64,000 nucleotides of DNA from Calamus simplicifolius. Its lineage: Eukaryota > Streptophyta > Magnoliopsida > Arecales > Arecaceae. Below the pieces are notes generated by a model. That model did no database searches. It saw only the letters and a program-made list of their open reading frames with translations, and was not told the DNA's origin. Numbering within the stretch: position 1 is the stretch's first letter; every line of letters begins with the position of its first letter. The stretch lies in contig UESW01001599.1 of the NCBI GenBank assembly GCA_900491605.1, positions 237,835 to 301,834 on the forward strand, given 5' to 3'. The position numbers and the translations under genes were made by a program. Shown here one piece after another: positions 58,031-64,000 of this stretch.

Positions 58031-59818
58031 ATGGCGAACGCCAACCCTTCCTCTCTGTCCAATGGTGATCGCCGTCAAGTGTCCGATGGACCATCGCGAT
58101 GACAGGGTGGTCAGCAGTCCCTCTGGTCGGCTCCGACGCCTTCCTCGGCTGAAATCTCTGAGTTGGAACTACAGTTTCCGAACATCATTCAGCTCCCTTC
58201 CGAGGCTATTGATCTTGAGATTAAGGAATGGTCTGCAAGTGGCTTGATTGTGCGGAGCCTCTCACGGTGGGTGCCTCCAGAAGCCGTCGTTCGGGAGTTC
58301 CACCGAGCTGGCCTTGCCGGAAGTATTTCCTCCATCAGTCTCTCCCACCGCACGGCTTTGATGAAATTTGAAGCTCCGGCTGCCAGAGATGCTGCTCTGA
58401 ACCAGCCATGGGTTGTCAATGGACAACCTCTTGCTGCAGAACCCTGGCGCCCAGACTTCGTCCCTACGAACGATGCTTTGAAATCGTCTCTGCTATGGAT
58501 TCGATTGCCAAACCTCCCAATTGAGTACTGGTCCGACGATGCTCTGCGCTCCATTCTATCGATGGTAGGGCAGTTCGTTGCTGTGGACTCTTCCACGAAA
58601 GACAAGCACTGGGGTGGCTTCGCCCGAGCTGCTGTGAGAGTGGATCTAAGTTAGCCTCTCCATCCTGGTGCGAGACTTAGAGGGAATGGCTCCCTGTTTT
58701 GGCAACAGTTCGCTTACAAACACATTGAAGGAATTTGCCTCCATTGTGGATCCCTCCATCTGTCAGGCCCGTGTTCTTCCTCACTAGCATCGCCTTCCTC
58801 CTCTGCTGCTCCTCGTTTTGGATCGTGGATGGTGGCGCTCCGGCAACGTAAACCTTCCTCTGCTTCTGGTCCTGGCCCTGGCCCCCGATCTTCATCGATG
58901 TCTTCATCGGCCAATGCCAAGCTGGCTCCTCAGGCAGCGGATGATGGGTGGATAACTCTAGGGAAGATCGCTCGCAGACATGCTATTCCTTTGTCTTCGG
59001 CTTGTTTTGTGGAGGCTGTGAGTCTCGACTTGTCTGCAGCTCTCGGTCCGTGCCAAGAGATTTTCCCCGTGCTTGTTACTGTAGCCAACACTGGTGTTTC
59101 TCTAAACTTTGGTTCAAATTCTCAGAAGGCAAGCAATAGATCCAGGAAGATCCATCACTGGGTTGAGCAGAGAGACAAGAAGTCAAGCTTGAAATTTGTA
59201 TTCAAGTTTTTTGTGATGGCCTCTGACTCAACTCAGAAGGATTCAGGCCAGGGCCAGCAGCTCCTGCCCTCTGACCTTGGATCAGTGTCTCAGGAGGAAG
59301 CCAACAAAACTGAGTCAGGGTTTAAGTTGGGTTCGGAAAACAAAGTGGCCACTAATCCCTTTGGTCTTCGTGGATTGGATCGTTGGGCTGGAGTGCCTAA
59401 GGTCCGAGAGGATGCCAATCCTGCTTCTCTTAAACGGGCTCGGCCTGCTAAACTTGTAGCCCATAGGATAATTCCCAAGGCAGTCAAAGCTAAGGGCAAA
59501 GGCTATGTGGGTAATTCCCAGGGGGTGATCTGTGGTCCCAAATTGCCATCCCGGGATAGGTGTGATCATGATATTACTGTCTCTATTTTGAAAGAGGCAA
59601 TATTGCCTTTCTCTTCCACCCATCGGGATTCTGGCTTACGTAGGGCAGAAGACATGGAGCTGTCCCAGCAGTTAGTTTCATCTGATCAGGGCACTTCGTT
59701 ACAGTATTCTTCTCCTGATCAGGGTATTTTGGCAGTGTCGCCCTCTTCAGGAGGTCCTTCGGATATGGATACGATCGGGTCCCAAGTAGGGGTACAAGGC
59801 AAACCCCAACTTGACTAA
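58031..59818 (+). pseudogene. LINE ORF1 (RNA-binding/nucleocapsid-like)
   Basis: Starts MANANPSSLSNGDRRQ at 58031. A single frame runs to TAA at 59816-59818 with two stops, TGA at 58100 and TAG at 58652. The DUF4283-like domain covers about 58160-58640 (IVRSLSRWVPPEAVV, ALMKFEAPAARDAAL, LLWIRLPNLPIEYWS). A short zinc-knuckle-like CLHCGSLHLSGPC follows at about 58737, then a Ser/Pro/Gly-rich tail. In plant LINEs this protein binds the element RNA. Confidence 0.8.
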
Positions 59819-62800
59819 ACGAAGATTCTCATATGGAATGTTCGAGGAGCTCTGAAACCTTCATTTCACTCCTCGTTTAACCGGCTATTGCAGCTTCATC
59901 ATTTTGATGTGGACTCTAATGGTCTTTCTGGGGGCATTCTGGCTCTATGGCGGACCCCTTCTATTTGTGTTGATGCTTTCCACTGTTGTCATCAGCAGGT
60001 CATTCTGGTTGTTTCGAATGAGACTGCTCAACCCTGGCTGCTTCTGGGTGTCTATGCTAGTACGGACTATCGGGAGCAGTGCTACCTATGGTCTAAGATC
60101 TTTACATTCTTAGATCAGGGTTTTCCCACTCTCATTGCTGGTGATTTTAATTGTATTGTGAACGCTTCGGAAAAGCGTGGCGGCCGCCGATTTATGGATA
60201 CCCCGAACTCTAGTGAGTTTCACTCCTTCATTTCCTCTGCTGGTCTTTTTGACTTGGGATTTTCGGGCCTGCGGTTTACTTTGTATAACAACCGTCAGGG
60301 CTCTGCTCGTGTGTGGGTATGTCTGGATCGGGCTATGGCCTCTTCTGGATGGCTTCACTTTTTCCTCATGCCACTACCACTCAACTTCCGTGGATTGCTT
60401 CGAACCACTGCCCTCTGCTAATATCCACTGAGCCGTCCTCTCTGTGTCGGGGACCGTTTCAGTTTGAGCAGTTTTTGACGCGCTATACTTATGCTTGGTC
60501 TCTGATTCACCAGGTCTGGCATCTGCCAGTCAGAGGAAGCTCCACCTACCGTCTATCTCGGCGCCTTGAACTTATGAAGCATAGACTCTTGAGGTGGCAC
60601 AGTAGGGAGGTGGGGGATTTGCGGCAGCGGGTGCAGTCTGTCGAAGCTGATATTGCTTCTCTTCAAGCTAAGGGGGATCGGGATGGTGGTCTTTCCGTGA
60701 TTGATCTTCAGTCCCTTAGGTAGAGTTTGGCTTTGCACCACAGCTTACTCAGTCATCAGGAGATCTTCTGGCGACAGAGGTCTCGGGTCCAATGGCTTTA
60801 GGAGGGTGACCATAATACTAGATTCTTTCATCAGGCTATTTTGGCTCGGCATGCTGCCAATCGGATCTAGCATATCAGTGATGAGGAGGGGCATATCTTT
60901 GATGATGATGAGGTCATTCGGGAGCAAATCTCTCGATTTTTCCAGACCCGTTGGTCGGAGCAGGTTGCCGGAGGATCTCCTCATACCCATGTCTCTCAAT
61001 CTGCTAGGGTTTCTGATGCTGATAATGGTATGCTAACGAGGGCGGTCTCTGCAGAGGAGATTTGTTTCGTTGTTTGGGCGCTGGGGCCTGATAAGGCTCC
61101 AGGCCCGGATGGCTTTCCACCTTTCTTTTTCCGGCACTACTAGGACATTGTAGGGCAGGATGTTGTCTCGGCTATCCAGTCTGTTTTCTCTTCTAGATCC
61201 ATACCTCAGGATTGGCAACGTACTTATATTGCCCTTATCCCAAAGTGATTGGATGCTTTGCTTCCCCAGCATTATTGGCCTATTAGCTTGTGCACCACTC
61301 TATATAAAGTTTGTGCTTGTCTATTGGTTACTCGGATGCAGGGGGTCATACCTCGCCTGATTTCTCCCGAGCAAGGGGCTTTCATCCGTGGTCGCAGCAT
61401 CTTCGATAATGCCCTTATTGCTCAGGAGTTTATGTATGATCTTCAGCGTGCGGCAAGCAGGCAGAGACTAATGGCAGTCAAGTTGGATATGGAGAGAGCT
61501 TATGATCGGATCAATTGGATATTTCTTAGGCAGACGCTACTGGAGTTCGGCTTTGCTGATCTCTTTATTGATTGGATTATGGCATGTGTTCAGTGGCCCA
61601 TCTTTTCTATCCTTATTAACGGTAGTCCGACTGGTTTTTCCCCTTCTGTCATGGGTCTTCGTCAGGGATGCCCCCTCTCCCCCTTTTTGTTTATCCTATA
61701 TGCTGATGATCTATCTCGTGCTCTTGCTCAAGCAGTTGGGGTGTCTCAGTTGCAGCCTTACATGCTGAGGCCCACTGGTCCCCCTCTCTCACACCTCCTC
61801 TTTGCAGATGACTATATATTGCTTAGCCCTACTACTGTTCAGAATGCGATTGTCTTCTCTGCTATCCTGCAGTCTTATTGTCAGGCTTCTGGCCAGCTGA
61901 TTAATTTGCGGAAATCTGTTTTGTGTTTTAGCCCATCGACCTCACACCGTTGTCGTGCTGCCATCTCCCAGTTACTTAGGATTTCGACGATTTCTGACTG
62001 CATGACCTACCTTGGGATCCCTATAACCGGACGGCGTCCCCGTCAGCAGGATTTTGGGAACCTTGAGCGACGGATTACTGATAGATTGGATTGATGGTAG
62101 GTTTCTGGCCTTTCTATGATGGGGTGTATTACTCTGCTTCGATCTATCCTCACATCTCTTACCCTTTATCTTTTGTCTAACACATTGATTCCGACTATCT
62201 GCCTTCGACGGATAGAGCGACATTTTCGTGACTTCTTGTGGGCATTGACGCAGGAGGTCATAGTCTTCATCTTTTGTCCTCAGATATAGTTTGTTTGCCT
62301 ATTTGCGAAGGAGGTCTGGGGATACAGTCCTTGGTGGTCCGCAGAGAGGCTCTCCTTTCTAAGCACGCCTCCATATTCCTTTTGGAACCACATTACTTTT
62401 GAAGCTCTATTATGCATGGTAGATATGGTGGCTGGACTCCTAATTCGGTCTTTCGTATTCCCCATGGTTGTTCCTTCATTTGGAGAGCGATTTGCCAGTT
62501 TTCCCCCACTATTATGACCGATATCCACTGGATGGTTGGGGATGGGATTTCTATTGATGTTACTCATGATACCTGGATAGCAGATCTTCCTCTAGCTCGC
62601 TGGCTGACATTCCTTAGCTCTGATGTTGGACCTTCTCTACCTGTTTCTGCTTTGATTTGTCAGGATTCTCCTGCATGGCACGTCCCTATGGTGTCCCGAT
62701 TCTTTGGAGTTGAGCTAGCGCACAGGATCCTTGCCATCCCTCTTGCTTCCTCTGCTGCTTCTGACACCAGACTATGGCGTCAATCCTGCCTCCCTTGTGC

Positions 62801-63874
62801 CTCTACTAGAGACCTGATCGATCGTATCTGCCCTCGGACCTCGGGTTTGGATGATGTGGCTTGGATTTGGCGTTTGCCCAGCTTTTTTTGTAGAAGCTGA
62901 TGTGGGACCGCCTCCCTACATGTTCTCTTCTGGCTGGTCGCGGACTCTCTATCAGGCCCTATTGTCTGATATGTGGGCTTCAGGATGAGACGGTTAAGCA
63001 TGCCCTTCTTACATGTTCTCGTGCCTCTCAGATTTGGCAGCAGCTTCGATATAGCCCATGGATGCGGGAGGAGGGACCCACCCGACTGTCTTTATTGCGC
63101 GCCATTTGCTTAGCTGTTCAGAGTGGCTGTAGGGTGTTTTTTCAGCTTATTTGGCTTATCACATCTGGCTAACTCGAAACCAGATTGTCTTTGCTGATGA
63201 AATGGTCTCATCTCAGACTATCATCTGTACTGCTGGCTTTCTTGCTATGGAGTACCTTCGCTCTGATTCGGGTATTCACTCTGACAGACTGGGCCTCTGG
63301 GATTCCCCTGCTATTTCAACAGCACCGTTCTATGGTTTTTATCTCTTGGGAGCCCCCATCCCCGGGTTATGTCAAAGTGAACTTTAATGGTACTGTGTCG
63401 GGCTGTATTGCTGGATTTTGGTTTATCATTAGGGGGCCTGAGGGAGAGCTGCTCGCGGCTGGTGGACATGGCTCTCTCGATATTTCAGTTTCTATGGCAG
63501 AGTTGCAGGCTGCTTGGGCTGGCATCACCTATGTTGTTCGCGTTTTGCGCTCTCACTGGGTGGTTATTAAGGAACATTCTCTTACGGTCATCCACTTGAT
63601 TAGACGGGATGTTGATCTATGTTCCTCCTATAACCCCCTGATCAGTGATATATGGGCTTCTCTCTAGTCTACCTATGCTCCATTGATCCATCATGTCTAT
63701 AGGGAAGCCAACGCTGCAGCGGATTGGGTTGCCTCAGCTATAGCTCGCCATTCTGGTCAATGGGAATGGCATCCTGATGATCCCTGCCCAGTTATTTTGG
63801 AGCAAATTATGTACTTTGATACTTCGGGTTTGACTTATTGTCACGCTCCAGTTCCAAAATTCGAGCTAGGGTGA
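59819..63874 (+). pseudogene. LINE ORF2 (endonuclease, reverse transcriptase, RNase H)
   Basis: Begins directly after the ORF1 stop; the expected start codon reads ACG (59819). The endonuclease shows ILIWNVRG, GDFNCIV and SNHCPLL; the segment with the Glu motif between LLQLHH and DSNGLSGG is missing. RT motifs lie at 61100-62090: APGPDGFPPFF, GAFIRGRSIFDNA, KLDMERAYDRINW, GLRQGCPLSPFLF and LLFADDYILL. A zinc-binding CLICGLQDETVKHALLTC lies near 62960-63010. The RNase H at 63360-63760 reads VNFNGTV, MAELQAAW and HHVYREANAAADW. Frame changes near 60350, 62230, 62880 and 63160, and stops at about 60721, 60799, 60868, 61141, 61246, 62092, 62098 and 63665. Confidence 0.85.
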
Positions 63875-64000
63875 CAACTCGCCGCATGCCAAGCATGCAA
63901 GGCATCTCGAACTTCATCACATAAATCAATATAAAACAAAAATCCAAATTCATGATTTATTACAAACCATAATTATCAGTCTTGGGCTACCAGCCCTACA
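63875..64000. other. Right-edge sequence, unassigned
   Basis: About 126 bp of AT-rich DNA after the LINE; no A tail, terminal repeat or open frame recognised. Confidence 0.5.

Larger units (their letters stand above)
57763..63874 (+). mobile_element. Near full-length L1-type LINE with RNase H, decayed
   Basis: Order: 5' UTR; ORF1 (58031-59818) with a DUF4283-like domain and zinc knuckle; ORF2 with endonuclease, reverse transcriptase, zinc-binding C-terminal region and RNase H. It starts immediately after the A tail of another LINE fragment. No poly(A) tail is visible after the last stop at 63872-63874, so the 3' end is truncated or unrecognised. Multiple stops and frameshifts; inactive. Confidence 0.88.

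Overview
This is nuclear DNA from a flowering plant. Evidence: spliced genes with GT/AG introns and plant-specific families (a GRF-interacting-factor-like gene, a DUF248 putative methyltransferase), plant Ty3/gypsy Tat-lineage LTR retrotransposons, plant L1-type LINEs with an RNase H tail, Au-SINE-like fragments and PIF/Harbinger-like MITEs. The host protein sequences look monocot, perhaps a non-grass such as a palm, but that is a guess.

Layout. 1-9893: tandem array of a ~1.18-kb AT-rich unit, already running at the left window edge. 10094-13167 (+): three 3' exons of a divergent GIF/SSXT-like coactivator; the array sits directly 5' of the first visible exon, so it probably lies in that gene's intron 1. 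14856-26872: a degenerate Tat-lineage element on the minus strand (element A), with a rearranged remnant of a second copy fused to its 3' LTR. 26873-45740 (+): an RBM42-like RRM gene. Its promoter and first exon sit between element A and a second Tat element (B, plus strand, 27726-39005) that landed 98 bp inside intron 1. The rest of intron 1 holds a foldback element and two SINE fragments; exons 2-6 are clean. 48090-54024 (-): a seven-exon PMT8/PMT9-type putative Golgi methyltransferase, convergent with the RRM gene, with an apparent 1-bp deletion in exon 5. MITEs lie at 46777-47019 and 55854-56207. 57320-63874 (+): a 3' LINE fragment with A-rich tail, then a nearly full-length decayed L1-type LINE.

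Three host genes (transcription coactivator, RNA-binding protein, cell-wall/Golgi methyltransferase) are embedded in repeats; I see no functional link among them. The Tat elements are the most informative part. Both carry gag, DSG-type protease, RT, a gypsy RNase H plus a second cellular-type RNase H, and integrase on one strand. Both also carry a spliced extra ORF on the opposite strand between pol and the 3' LTR, with its own TATA-like box and two introns in matching places. Each also carries minisatellites in the LTR and in the pol-extra-ORF spacer that share a GCCGACGC core, a motif also present inside the extra ORF. No tRNA, rRNA, CRISPR or prokaryotic feature was seen. All identities were judged by eye; percent identities, ages and homologues were not computed.
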